DNA from: Echinicola rosea
GTDB lineage: Bacteria > Bacteroidota > Bacteroidia > Cytophagales > Cyclobacteriaceae
Length of the DNA stretch: 64,000 nucleotides
Assembly: GCF_005281475.1 (NCBI RefSeq)
Contig: NZ_CP040106.1
Location: 2,818,501 to 2,882,500, forward strand
Direction of reading: 5' to 3'
The notes under the pieces are model-generated. The model had not been told where the DNA came from. It saw only the letters and a list, made by a program, of their open reading frames with translations, and searched no databases. The first letter of the stretch is position 1, and each line of letters opens with the position of its first letter. Below, piece by piece: positions 8,260-16,935 of this stretch. The position numbers were made by a program, and so were the translations under genes.

Positions 8260-9057
8260 CTACTTTTCGATTTTTCCATAGGAAGCCAACACTCCTTTGA
8301 CCATGGCGGCGCTGAAGCCGTGGTGTTCCATTTCATTGAGGCCGACGATGGTGCAGCCTTTTGGAGTGGTCACTTTATCAATGGCAGCTTCCGGATGGAT
8401 GCCTTTTTTGATCAGCAGTTCTGCCGCGCCCTTGACGGTTTGGTTAACAATGGTATTTGCCGTTTTGGCATCAAAACCAATTTGGATTCCACCTTGGGTC
8501 ATGGCCCTCATAAACCGCAACACATAGGCAACCCCACAGGCCCCCAATACAGTGGCCGCTTCCATTAAGTGTTCTTCTATGACGATGGAGATTCCGATGC
8601 TGTTAAAGAGTGTTTTGATCGTTTCTTCTATTTCCGGAGTGCTGTTATGGCCGCAGATGCAGGTGATGGATTCCTGGATATCTGCTGCTATATTGGGCAT
8701 GGCACGGTAAAGTGCCATTTCGGATGGCAGGTGCTGGTACATCTCCTGAAGAGTCACACCTGTGGCCAGAGAAATAACGATATGCTTATCCGTGGAGAGT
8801 GCTGGGGCAATTTCTTGGAGAATAAGTGGGATGTTATAAGGTTTTACCCCAAGGATGACCACCTCTGCCGCTTCGGCTGCGGATTTGTTGTCAGTCGTCA
8901 CGGTCACGCCATGGGGCTGAAGATAAAGAAGGTTTTCAGGATGTCTTTTGGTAACGGTGAGGTTTTTCCCCTCAAACCCTGTCGTGTCCAACAAACCGTT
9001 GACGATAGAGAGACCGAGGTTTCCGCATCCAATGATGGCGATTTTGTTATCTTTCAT
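8260..9057 (-). CDS. proC: Pyrroline-5-carboxylate reductase
   Basis: The start is set at ATG 9057 (MKDNKIAIIGCGNLGLS), because the dinucleotide-binding motif GCGNLG must sit at the N-terminus. The longer reading frame to 9162 adds an implausible 35 residues. The 265-residue product has the Rossmann fold, VVILGVKPY, and the C-terminal dimerisation segment GACGVAYVLRFMRAMTQGG plus VTTPKGCTIVGLNEME, typical of P5C reductase. It makes L-proline from 1-pyrroline-5-carboxylate with NAD(P)H in the cytoplasm. It is a lone gene here. An R1/R2 repeat complex lies directly upstream. Confidence 0.93.
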   Translation of the reverse strand: MKDNKIAIIGCGNLGLSIVNGLLDTTGFEGKNLTVTKRHPENLLYLQPHGVTVTTDNKSAAEAAEVVILGVKPYNIPLILQEIAPALSTDKHIVISLATGVTLQEMYQHLPSEMALYRAMPNIAADIQESITCICGHNSTPEIEETIKTLFNSIGISIVIEEHLMEAATVLGACGVAYVLRFMRAMTQGGIQIGFDAKTANTIVNQTVKGAAELLIKKGIHPEAAIDKVTTPKGCTIVGLNEMEHHGFSAAMVKGVLASYGKIEK

Positions 9058-9176
9058 TTTGTTAATACCTGCTGCTGTAAATGGTACTTTTGCGCGGGTA
9101 AAAATAAACCAATCATTTGGATGATTATCCTTCAATGTGGAAAAATATTTGTTAAGCAACATCAGGCAATGATTGA

Positions 9177-9627
9177 ACCCGCTTTATCAATGTCGTTTAG
9201 TTAGCGTGTATCTGGAAATATTGGTGTAATTATTTTTCTTGTTAAATTCCAAGATGGTTTTCATCTCTTTACCTTTGTTACTTTTTTGCTTCAGGTCAAA
9301 AAGGTAACCAAAAAAAACCGCCGCTACGCCACGGCGCACAGGTGTGCAGCTATTGGCCTAAAATTAAAACCTTCCCTCATGCAGGAAAACTCCTCCTGTC
9401 TAAAGCCAGGTAAACCTTCTTTAGCTGCCAATATTCTTTTTGGCTAGTATTTCGTCAAACAAGTCTGCCTTCTTGCCCACCCGCTTTTAAATTCTTAACG
9501 CCCAATACCTGCAAGGCGGATCCATTTTATACAGGTTTAAAAAAGGCCATGGATTAAAACCATAATTTTCTCAATGGACGATCCGTATTGGAAAATCTCT
9601 TTAACTAAACGACATTACCCGCTTTAT
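9177..9627. repeat. R1 element copy A with terminal inverted repeats and flanking direct repeat
   Basis: The element has 15-bp perfect terminal inverted repeats: AATGTCGTTTAGTTA at 9189-9203 and TAACTAAACGACATT at 9602-9616. An 11-bp direct repeat, ACCCGCTTTAT, flanks it at 9177-9187 and 9617-9627, like a target-site duplication. The interior (428 bp) has no supported gene. It contains a 12-bp stem GTTACTTTTTTG/CAAAAAGGTAAC (about 9277-9308), a second hairpin around GCGCACAGGTGTGC, and ends of the conserved block at GCGGATCC (9523). The interior is shared with copies at 14236-14570 and 24556-24890. Its behaviour resembles a MITE-like or palindromic mosaic repeat. Confidence 0.75.
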
Positions 9628-9795
9628 GCATTAGGAATCGTTATGAGAGCTGAAACTACAAGAAAATCAGGCTGTTTGGAGATTGAATCATCCGCCGCGG
9701 CGGATGGTGAGATCGAAAACAGCAGCGAAGCGATTAATTTTGTCCGCCGCGGCGGATCAGGTCGCAATAGATAGGCTAATGCATAATGTGGGTTG
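9617..9795. repeat. R2 palindromic element copy A
   Basis: The ends are inverted copies: ACCCGCTTTATGCATTAG (9617-9634) against CTAATGCATAATGTGGGTT (about 9776-9794). Inside are two copies of a GC-rich palindrome, ATCCGCCGCGGCGGAT at 9690-9705 and TCCGCCGCGGCGGA at 9743-9756. A short open frame crosses it but has no coding character. The right half recurs at 14145-14234, and the bare ends recur at 24502-24554. Confidence 0.6.
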
Positions 9796-9810
9796 AAGCA
9801 GTAATTAATG

Positions 9811-9861
9811 AAAAATGCCCCAAACTTCCTCTACCAATCTAAGGGAGCCTGGGGCATTTTG
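9811..9861 (-). terminator. valS intrinsic terminator
   Basis: On the minus strand AAAATGCCCCA pairs with TGGGGCATTTT (11 bp), followed by TTTTT, immediately after the valS stop codon. Confidence 0.8.
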
Positions 9862-9868
9862 TCGGTTA

Positions 9869-12502
9869 TCAAACCAACTTGGTCAAGCTTTCTTCCAATG
9901 CCTTTATTTTAGCCTCGGCATCTGCCTGCTTTTTCTTCTCATTTTCGACTACTTGTGCGGGAGCATTGTTTACAAAACGCTCGTTACTCAATTTTTTAGT
10001 GACCGAATTGAGGAAGCCTTTGGTGTATTCCAGTTCTTTCTGGATGTTTTCCTTCTCTGCTTCTACGTCAATTTGCTCGTTTAATGGAATGAAGAACTCA
10101 TCTGATTTCACCACAAAACTCAGTGCCCCATCTACTTTTTCTGCGAAGTCCACTTTGGTGAGGTTGGCGAGTTTTTTAAGAATGGCCTCAAAAGAGGTGT
10201 ACAATTCTTGGTTTTGCGTGTTGATGGTGAGGTCAAAGGCTTCTTTGGGCGAGATGCCTTTGGAAGCGCGGATATTTCTTATCTGCGATACCACCTCGAA
10301 CACCTGCGCAGCATCATTGATCAGTTTTTCATCATAAGCCGTTTTGGTAGGCCAAGAAGAAACGATCAGTGCATCTTTTACATCCCTGCTTTTTACCTGG
10401 TGCCAAAGCTCTTCGGTGATGAATGGCATGAACGGATGGAGTACCTTCATTATGGCCTCGAAGTAGCCCAAGGTTTTTTCATACGTTTCCAGGTCGATTG
10501 GTTTTTGGTATGCTGGTTTTACCATTTCGAGGTACCAAGAGCAGAAATCATCCCAAACCAACTTGTAAGTGCTCATCAGGGCATCCGAGATCCTGAATTT
10601 GCTGAAATGGTCTTCGATTTCCTCCAGTGCTTGGTCAAATCGGCTTTCAAACCATTTGATGGCCGTGTGGTTTTGGTGTTCCAGGATATTGGAGTCTACT
10701 TCCCAGCCTTTGATCAAGCGGAAAGCATTCCAAATCTTATTGGCAAAATTCCTGCCTTGCTCTACAAGTTTCTCATCGAAAGGAAGGTCATTCCCAGCAG
10801 GTGAACTGAAAAGCATGCCTGTACGCACACCATCAGCTCCGTAGTTTTTGATGAGCGCTAAGGGGTCAGGGGAGTTGCCAAGCGATTTGGACATTTTCCT
10901 TCCCTGCTTGTCCCGCACGATGCCCGTGAGGTAAACATTGCGGAAGGGCTTTTCTCCCATGTATTCATATCCGGCAATGATCATTCTGGCCACCCAGAAA
11001 AATAGGATTTCTGGAGCCGTCACCAGGTCATTGGTAGGATAATAATACTTTAACTCTTCATTTTTTTTCCCTGTGGTAAATACATCTGTATCAAACACCG
11101 AAATAGGCCATAACCACGAAGAGAACCACGTGTCAAGCACGTCTTCATCTTGGGTGAGGTCGTTCAGGCTGTAATTTTGGTTGTATTTTTCATTGGCCAT
11201 TTCAAGTGCCTCTTCCGCAGTCTTGGCCACCACATATTCACCGTTTGGAAGGTAAAAGGCAGGGATTTGATGGCCCCACCAAAGCTGTCTGGAGATACAC
11301 CAGTCCCGCACATTGTCCATCCAGCTGCGGTACATGTTTTTGAACTTTGGCGGATAAAGTTGGATGATGTCATCCATGACCGCTTTCAGGGCCGGCTTGG
11401 TGATGTCCTCCATTTTGAGGAACCACTGTAGGGAAAGCTTTGGCTCGATAACGGCATCTGTTCGTTCGGAATGGCCAACGTTAGATGTATAGTCTTCTTC
11501 TTTTAGAAGCTGCTCCGCCTCTTTGAGGAGCTTGGCGATCTTCTTTCTGGCAATGAATCGGTCTTCACCTACGAGGATCTGGGCCTTTTCATTTAGCGTA
11601 CCATCGTCATTGATGATATCGATCACTTCGAGCTTGTGTCGGAGACCGATTTCATAATCGTTTACATCGTGTGCCGGGGTCACTTTCAGGCATCCCGTAC
11701 CAAACTCCATGTCCACATAATCATCCTCTACGATCGGAATGGCACGATTGATTAAGGGAATAAGGGCTTTTTTTCCTTTTAAGTGAGCAAATCGTTTGTC
11801 ATTGGGGTTGATGCAGATCGCCACATCGGCCATGATGGTTTCTGGGCGCGTGGTGGCGATGGTCAGGTGTTCATCTTCACTGCCTTCGATTTTATAGTTG
11901 ATATAATACAGTTTGGACTGGACTTCCTTGAAGATAACCTCATCGTCCGATAGGGCTGTTTTGCCTTGCGGATCCCAGTTGACCATGCGGATGCCACGGT
12001 AGATCTTGCCTTTGTTGTGTAGGTCCACAAAAACACTGGTCACCGCATCGCTAAGTCCTGCATCCATGGTGAACTTGGTGCGGTCCCAGTCACAGGACGC
12101 ACCCAGTTTCTTCAGTTGCTCCAAGATGATGCCACCGTATTTTTCTTTCCATTCCCAAGCATGGGAGAGGAAGTCCTCCCTTGAAATGGACTTTTTGTCT
12201 ATCCCTTTTTCTTTGAGCAGTGCCACGACTTTCGCTTCGGTAGCAATGGAAGCGTGGTCAGTACCGGGTACCCAGCAGGCATTTTTACCTTCCATGCGGG
12301 CTTTTCTTACTAAGACATCCTGGAGCGTGTTGTTCAGCATGTGTCCCATGTGCAACACGCCCGTTACATTGGGGGGCGGAATGACGATGGAGTAGGGTTC
12401 TTTGTTATAATCTACTTTTGAACTGAATAACTTATTCTCCATCCAGAATGCATACCATTTGGATTCGGCCTCTGCTGGATCGTATTTTGTGGATAAGGAC
12501 AT
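9869..12502 (-). CDS. valS: Valine--tRNA ligase
   Basis: This 877-residue class Ia synthetase charges tRNA-Val in the cytoplasm. Visible landmarks are the HIGH-type signature [16 protein letters not shown] near residue 45, a large CP1 editing domain ([17 protein letters not shown]), [10 protein letters not shown], the [15 protein letters not shown] segment, the KMSKS signature [14 protein letters not shown], an anticodon-binding helical domain, and a C-terminal coiled coil from about 810 to the end ([18 protein letters not shown]). Length and order fit ValRS rather than IleRS. It is monocistronic with its own terminator. A TATTTTTG box lies on the minus strand at 12545-12552, but no -33 partner is evident. 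Confidence 0.97.
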   Translation of the reverse strand: MSLSTKYDPAEAESKWYAFWMENKLFSSKVDYNKEPYSIVIPPPNVTGVLHMGHMLNNTLQDVLVRKARMEGKNACWVPGTDHASIATEAKVVALLKEKGIDKKSISREDFLSHAWEWKEKYGGIILEQLKKLGASCDWDRTKFTMDAGLSDAVTSVFVDLHNKGKIYRGIRMVNWDPQGKTALSDDEVIFKEVQSKLYYINYKIEGSEDEHLTIATTRPETIMADVAICINPNDKRFAHLKGKKALIPLINRAIPIVEDDYVDMEFGTGCLKVTPAHDVNDYEIGLRHKLEVIDIINDDGTLNEKAQILVGEDRFIARKKIAKLLKEAEQLLKEEDYTSNVGHSERTDAVIEPKLSLQWFLKMEDITKPALKAVMDDIIQLYPPKFKNMYRSWMDNVRDWCISRQLWWGHQIPAFYLPNGEYVVAKTAEEALEMANEKYNQNYSLNDLTQDEDVLDTWFSSWLWPISVFDTDVFTTGKKNEELKYYYPTNDLVTAPEILFFWVARMIIAGYEYMGEKPFRNVYLTGIVRDKQGRKMSKSLGNSPDPLALIKNYGADGVRTGMLFSSPAGNDLPFDEKLVEQGRNFANKIWNAFRLIKGWEVDSNILEHQNHTAIKWFESRFDQALEEIEDHFSKFRISDALMSTYKLVWDDFCSWYLEMVKPAYQKPIDLETYEKTLGYFEAIMKVLHPFMPFITEELWHQVKSRDVKDALIVSSWPTKTAYDEKLINDAAQVFEVVSQIRNIRASKGISPKEAFDLTINTQNQELYTSFEAILKKLANLTKVDFAEKVDGALSFVVKSDEFFIPLNEQIDVEAEKENIQKELEYTKGFLNSVTKKLSNERFVNNAPAQVVENEKKKQADAEAKIKALEESLTKLV

Positions 12503-12837
12503 AGTTATATGAATTGGCTAGCAATAATTTTCTCTCTCAGAGCGCAAAAATAATAGAAATATCTCTCATGACCTTATATTCTTACTAATTAAGGGGTGGA
12601 TAAAGGAAAGTGCTTCTGAAAGGACACCAAGACTTTGCACAATATGCCAAATTTAGGCAAATATCCCCTGAAGCAATCTCGTGTTGAGTTTTAAAATACG
12701 GGGATAATTCTAATTTTGTAACAAGCACAGCGTGTCCTTGTTTTACCGACAAGCTTCCGGTTTTCTGTTTGGTTAGTGAATACGGGATGTCTTGGCCTAG
12801 AAGGTTTATTTGGCCATACCAAAATCATCAATAGCAC
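12503..12837. other. Divergent intergenic region between valS and fumarylacetoacetase
   Basis: No gene is seen in these 335 bp. It should hold both promoters. Candidate -7 boxes are TATTTTTG at 12545-12552 (minus, toward valS) and TAATTTTG at 12711-12718 (plus, toward the fumarylacetoacetase gene). Neither has a well-spaced TTTG partner, so these are tentative. Confidence 0.35.
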
Positions 12838-14115
12838 ATGAAAAAGCAGCAAGCAAAACCATTGAAGAGCTGGGTGCAAGTACCCAATAGTTCAGATTTC
12901 ACCATTCATAATTTGCCCTTTGGCGTTTTTAAGAACAAAAGGCTCACCCCTCGTATCGGGATGGCCATTGGTGACAAGATCGTGGATTTACACGTCCTCT
13001 ATTTGGAAGGATTCTTTTCATCCATTCACCTTCCCGAAGAAGTGTTTTTGCAGGATAGCCTCAATACGTTTATTGCATTGGGTAAACCCATTACCCGAAA
13101 AGTGAGGGAGATTGTTCAGGAATTGCTTTTGGAGGAGAATTCGGCATTGAAAGATCATCGTGCCAGGGGAAAAGTGATGATCAACCGGAAAGAAGCAGTC
13201 ATGCTTATGCCCGTAAAGGTAGGGGATTATACTGATTTTTACAGCAGTAAAGAGCACGCTACCAATGTGGGGACGATGTTCAGGGATCCTGAAAATGCCC
13301 TGCTGCCAAACTGGAAGCATTTGCCGGTAGGCTATCATGGGAGGGCTTCTTCAATTGTTCCTTCTGGTACACCTATCCATCGCCCAAAAGGCCAATTCAA
13401 AGCTCCCGATGCTGATAAGCCTTCTTTTGGCCCTAGCAAACGGTTGGATTTTGAATTGGAAATGGCCTTTATTACCGGAAAGTCCACCAAAATGGGAGGA
13501 AGTATCAAGACCGAAGAGGCTGAGGATTATATCTTTGGATTTGTACTTTTTAACGATTGGTCAGCCAGGGATATTCAAGCGTGGGAATATGTGCCTTTGG
13601 GGCCGTTTTTGGGCAAAAGCTTTGCCTCCAGCATCTCGCCCTGGGTGGTGACCATAGAAGCTTTGGAGCCATTCAGGACGACTTCTCCAAAACCTGAAGA
13701 ACCGTTATTGCCGTATCTCCAGTGTAAAATGGACCATGGTTTTGACATAGATCTGGAAGTTTATATTCAGCCAAAAGCAGAAAAGGAGACCCGAGTCTGC
13801 CGATCCAATTACAAATACCTTTATTGGAACATCGCCCAGCAACTGGCCCATCAGACGGTAAATGGCTGCAACATCAATGTAGGGGATATGTATGCTTCCG
13901 GTACCATCTCGGGACCAGAGGAAAATAGTTTTGGGTCCATGCTGGAATTGGCCTGGAAGGGAACAAGGCCTTTGCGTTTGGATTGTGGTGCAGAGCGTTC
14001 ATTTATCGAGGATGGCGATACGGTAAAAATGAGAGGTTATGCTGAAAAGGACGGTGTCAGAGTGGGATTTGGTGAGGTGTGTACCGAAGTAGTCCCCAGC
14101 AATGGTAAGGGGTAA
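12838..14115 (+). CDS. fahA: Fumarylacetoacetase
   Basis: The 425-residue protein hydrolyses 4-fumarylacetoacetate to fumarate and acetoacetate, the last step of tyrosine degradation via homogentisate. It has the N-terminal SH3-like domain (NLPFGVFKNKRLTPRIGMAI) and then the FAH catalytic beta-roll: DYTDFYSSKEHATNVGTMFR, GYHGRASSIVPSGTPI, LDFELEMAFITG (metal-binding acid), FNDWSARDIQAWEY and LGKSFASSISPWVV. The C-terminal segment is SGTISGPEENSFGSMLEL. Length matches animal and bacterial FAH. No other gene of homogentisate catabolism lies beside it. Phenylalanine hydroxylase is 42 kb away in this window with its own regulation. Confidence 0.95.
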   Translation: MKKQQAKPLKSWVQVPNSSDFTIHNLPFGVFKNKRLTPRIGMAIGDKIVDLHVLYLEGFFSSIHLPEEVFLQDSLNTFIALGKPITRKVREIVQELLLEENSALKDHRARGKVMINRKEAVMLMPVKVGDYTDFYSSKEHATNVGTMFRDPENALLPNWKHLPVGYHGRASSIVPSGTPIHRPKGQFKAPDADKPSFGPSKRLDFELEMAFITGKSTKMGGSIKTEEAEDYIFGFVLFNDWSARDIQAWEYVPLGPFLGKSFASSISPWVVTIEALEPFRTTSPKPEEPLLPYLQCKMDHGFDIDLEVYIQPKAEKETRVCRSNYKYLYWNIAQQLAHQTVNGCNINVGDMYASGTISGPEENSFGSMLELAWKGTRPLRLDCGAERSFIEDGDTVKMRGYAEKDGVRVGFGEVCTEVVPSNGKG

Positions 14116-14235
14116 TGGGCATGGAAATCGCTTTTAGCCCGCTTTGCAGGAAGCGAAGCGACTGATTTTGAAGTAGTGTCAGGTCGCAATACTTGTGTGC
14201 CGCGGCGTAGGTAGGCTAGTGCATAATGCGGGTTC
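14116..14235. repeat. R2-like element, partial copy B
   Basis: GAAGCGAAGCGACTGATTTT, then CAGGTCGCAATAC, then TAGGCTAGTGCATAATGCGG match the right half of R2 copy A (9725-9794), including the right-end inverted repeat. The left end is not recognisable. It abuts the left end of R1 copy B exactly, as in copy C. Confidence 0.5.
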
Positions 14236-14692
14236 AATGCCGTTTAGTTAGTGTGTATCTGGAAAATATGGGTTCTATATTTTTCCCTTGGGCAGTTATT
14301 TTTCTAGCTAAATCCCTAGGTGGTTTTCATCCTTTTACCTTTGTTACTTTTTTGCTTCAGGTCAAAAAAGTAACCCAAAAAATCCCACCGCTACGCCACG
14401 GCGCACAGGTGTGCAGCTATTGGCCTAAAATTAAAACCTTTCCTCATGCAGGCAAACTTCTTCTTTTTAGCTGCCAACATTTTTTTTGGTCAGTATTTCG
14501 TCAAACAAGCCTGCCTTTTTGCCCGCCCGCTTTTTAATTTCTTAACGCCCAATACCTGCAAGGCGGATCCGATTAATAAGTTTCTTATGGATAAATTATC
14601 ATCATTATTCCATTAGTGGTATATTTTCTTAAGTAACCGTTGAGCCGAAACTATAAGGCCCCCTGAGCCAAAAAAGGTATTGAATGCGGGTT
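14236..14692. repeat. R1 element copy B
   Basis: The left end AATGCCGTTTAGTTAG lies at 14236-14251. The conserved block, including the perfect 12-bp stem GTTACTTTTTTG/CAAAAAAGTAAC and the GCGCACAGGTGTGC hairpin, runs to GCGGATCC at 14570. The right end at about 14671-14692 is worn (AAAAAGGTATTGAATGCGGG against the R1 right end). Short open frames inside shift between copies while the DNA stays conserved, so this is non-coding. Together with 14116-14235 and 14714-14768 it fills the 747-bp gap after fahA. Confidence 0.65.
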
Positions 14693-14713
14693 AAAGCTAT
14701 CAATGTCGAGATG

Positions 14714-14768
14714 TCAGCCTGAGCGAAGTCGAAGGCTAGACATAGCGCCTCGACTTCGCTCGGCCTGA
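14714..14768. repeat. Palindromic intergenic repeat
   Basis: The arms TCAGCCTGAGCGAAGTCGAA (14714-14733) and CCTCGACTTCGCTCGGCCTGA are near-complementary around a short spacer. This TGAGCGAAGTCGAAG palindrome is a widespread intergenic repeat type in Bacteroidota genomes, known to me from general experience. It may act as a transcription-ending hairpin between fahA and the convergent gene at 14863. Confidence 0.6.
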
Positions 14769-14862
14769 CTCCTTATCATCCCGTCATTAAATATTAATGC
14801 CTACTTGGGATGCTCTGTAAAATCATTTTTGATAAAATCGGTCACACCGGTGCTTTTTCAAT

Positions 14863-15321
14863 TTAATTAAACGCATAGCGAATTCCTAGCCCAAATCTAG
14901 CAGCAGTGAAGGTGGTTTCATAGTCAAAGTTTAGAATAGGCCTCCAATCGAAGGTAAAGGTGAGCGGTACATCTTGGATTTTGTAATCTAGCCCAACATC
15001 TGGGCGCACATTGAAACTGGAATCCCCGTATCCAAATAGTACTGTGGGGCCAATGCCGGCAAACCACATGAGGCCATTGGCATTGTCTATCTCCCCGTGA
15101 TATTGGTAAAGCAACGTCACGGCAGTAAGGTTATTGCCAAAGGTGACTTCCCCCAATCCTGCATGGGGACCCTTGAAGAAGTGTTTGATGGATGGTCCCA
15201 CCAAGGTAGTGCCTTCACCAAAATCAATGTTGAGACCGACGGCCGAGGTGTAGGTGGATTGGGCTTTTGCTGCTACCCCAATCAAGAAAAATGCAAATGT
15301 AAAAGTCAATAATTTTTTCAT
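14863..15321 (-). CDS. Small outer membrane beta-barrel-like protein
   Basis: The protein has 152 residues with signal peptide MKKLLTFTFAFFLIGVAAKA-Q. The mature chain alternates strands and turns (VTLLYQYHGEI, LMWFAGIGPTVLFGYG, LTFTFDWRPILNFDY) and ends in FGLGIRYAFN, the usual end of small outer membrane barrels. This suggests an eight-stranded OmpW/OmpX-like fold. No function is known. The gene stands alone, with an AT-rich promoter region shared divergently with the gene at 15599. Confidence 0.7.
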   Translation of the reverse strand: MKKLLTFTFAFFLIGVAAKAQSTYTSAVGLNIDFGEGTTLVGPSIKHFFKGPHAGLGEVTFGNNLTAVTLLYQYHGEIDNANGLMWFAGIGPTVLFGYGDSSFNVRPDVGLDYKIQDVPLTFTFDWRPILNFDYETTFTAARFGLGIRYAFN

Positions 15322-15598
15322 GTTTTTATTTTGATAGTTTTAAACTTTAAAATTAGTGATTGATGGTTCATTTGCACAATTGTTCAATTAAAAAAATAAT
15401 AATATCTGACGCTCTGTTGCTTTGAACGCATAGAATTTTATACGGTAAATTTAGTAAGCGGCTTTTGGAGCATCTGTTTTTGAAACAGCTGATTTGTGCG
15501 TCAAGTAGTGTGAAGATTTCCTGGATTTTAGTTAGATAAAAGTCCGAAAAGGTGTAAATTCATGTTAATTGTTTTACTATATTCTAAAAGATAAAATT

Positions 15599-16024
15599 AT
15601 GCTATTAGTTTTAAAGAGTATTTTGTTTGCTGCCATGCTTTTTTTAGGTAGCAATGGTTCAGAAACAGTCAATGATGATCAAAACGCTGAGAAGTTGGCG
15701 GATTTTGAAATGACGGTTATGTTTGAGGGGCATAAAGTGATGATGACTTCCACAAAAGGCTGTGCCTGGGAGGAGTTGGGATTTTCGGGATATGACGAAG
15801 TGATAATTGACCAGTCAGGTTTTAGGACATTTGTAAATGGGCCCACATCACTGGAAGGTTCCTCGTCACCCTTTTTGTTTACCCTTACCAAAACTAAGGA
15901 AGGCTTGGCACTTTCAGGGTTAAAAGGGACAGCATGGAAGAAATTAAGTTTTTCCCTTTCGGAAGGTGATACTGCTTCTATCGATGAAATGGGCATGGTA
16001 AGCGTTGGTGAACATTCCAGGTAA
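15599..16024 (+). CDS. Secreted protein with an internal duplication
   Basis: The start is placed at the ATG at 15599 (MLLVLKSILFAAMLFLGSNG), which begins directly with a signal-like hydrophobic segment. An in-frame ATG at 15569 is less likely. The mature part holds two similar halves: TSTKGCAWEELGFSGYDEV with an acidic GF turn, and SGLKGTAWKKLSFSLSEGD with a matching DEMGMV turn about 67 residues later. Each half has KG-x-AW-x2-L-x-FS. No named family is recognised. It is followed by a strong bidirectional terminator. Confidence 0.62.
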   Translation: MLLVLKSILFAAMLFLGSNGSETVNDDQNAEKLADFEMTVMFEGHKVMMTSTKGCAWEELGFSGYDEVIIDQSGFRTFVNGPTSLEGSSSPFLFTLTKTKEGLALSGLKGTAWKKLSFSLSEGDTASIDEMGMVSVGEHSR

Positions 16025-16033
16025 CGCAGAATA

Positions 16034-16065
16034 AAAAAGCAATCCGAACATTCGGATTGCTTTTT
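16034..16065. terminator. Bidirectional intrinsic terminator
   Basis: AAAAAGCAATCCGAA pairs perfectly with TTCGGATTGCTTTTT over 15 bp with loop CA, between convergent genes. Confidence 0.9.
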
Positions 16066-16106
16066 GAGGATTTAGACTGATGATTCTTAAGTGAGTTTTT
16101 ATGCTG

Positions 16107-16925
16107 TTAATTTTTGCTCAGGTATTTTTTTCTGAGTTGCTTTTTCTCTTTTTTACCAATGCCCAGCTCCTCTTCCAGCATGGTGTCCACATCGCCATAT
16201 TTCTCACGAATACCTTCCCAGGCAGCTTCCAAATAGGGTGCTTTTACGCCCATCATATATTCTGCGCGTTCTTTTGGGATGCCATACATTTCCAATTTGG
16301 ACTTGTCGACTTTGCCCACAGCCTCATTGGACCGAAGGTAATCGGCCATGATGGTGTCCCAGTCGGCACCCAAAGCGTGGAGAAGTAAGGAAGAGGCAAA
16401 TCCTGTGCGGTCTTTTCCGGCACTACAGTGGAACAAAACCACCTCATCTTTTTCCATAAGGTGATCAAACAAAGGCTTAAAGTCGGTGATGTTGTCCACA
16501 AACCCTTTGTTGGCCGCAATCATCAAGGAATCTACTTGATCTGTAGAAAAGGAAGGCCCGGTAAGGACTTTCATAAACTGCTGCATGGACTTGGGGTCGA
16601 TATTGCCAATGGAGCTGTTGATCCATTCAGCATTCAAGGAGGCTGGGATATCATCCGGCTCACGTTCAATCTCATAGTCAGACCTGAAGTCAATGACAGT
16701 AGTGATGCCGGTTTCGGCAAGTTTTTCCTTGTCGCCTTCAGGAAGGGCAGTAAAGCTCCCTGACCGGTAGATCATATGGTCCTTTACTGTTTTGCCATCT
16801 TTAGTTTCAATTCCGCCCAATTCCCGAAAGTTAGGACTGGCTTCCAGGCCGAGGTTTTTCTGTGCCTGGGCAGAAATGCTTGTCAATAGTGCGGTGGCGG
16901 TTACAATTGCTTTTAACGTTTTCAT
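16107..16925 (-). CDS. Secreted tyrosine-type phosphatase
   Basis: The start at ATG 16925 (MKTLKAIVTATALLTSISAQ-A) gives a 272-residue protein with a clean signal peptide. The longer frame to 17039 overlaps the upstream receptor gene. The phosphatase loop HCSAGKDRTG has nucleophile Cys167 and Arg173. NFRELGGIETKDGKTVK is typical of the bacterial Y_phosphatase3 family, which dephosphorylates phosphotyrosine or phosphoinositide-like substrates. It begins 10 nt after the TonB receptor stop codon, so the two are one operon. The phosphatase may therefore release phosphate or process a phosphorylated nutrient at the cell surface or in the periplasm. That role is inference. Confidence 0.85.
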   Translation of the reverse strand: MKTLKAIVTATALLTSISAQAQKNLGLEASPNFRELGGIETKDGKTVKDHMIYRSGSFTALPEGDKEKLAETGITTVIDFRSDYEIEREPDDIPASLNAEWINSSIGNIDPKSMQQFMKVLTGPSFSTDQVDSLMIAANKGFVDNITDFKPLFDHLMEKDEVVLFHCSAGKDRTGFASSLLLHALGADWDTIMADYLRSNEAVGKVDKSKLEMYGIPKERAEYMMGVKAPYLEAAWEGIREKYGDVDTMLEEELGIGKKEKKQLRKKYLSKN

Positions 16926-16935
16926 GAAGATTGGT

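Noticed and set aside
9058..9162. N-terminal extension of proC
   Set aside because: The Rossmann motif must lie at the N-terminus. The extra 35 residues have no counterpart in the family.
14226..14537. Open frame of 103 codons starting MRVQCRLVSVYLENMG, with a relative at 24546-24863
   Set aside because: The DNA is conserved between copies but the reading frames diverge by indels, and the sequence contains perfect hairpins. It is part of the R1 repeat, not a gene.
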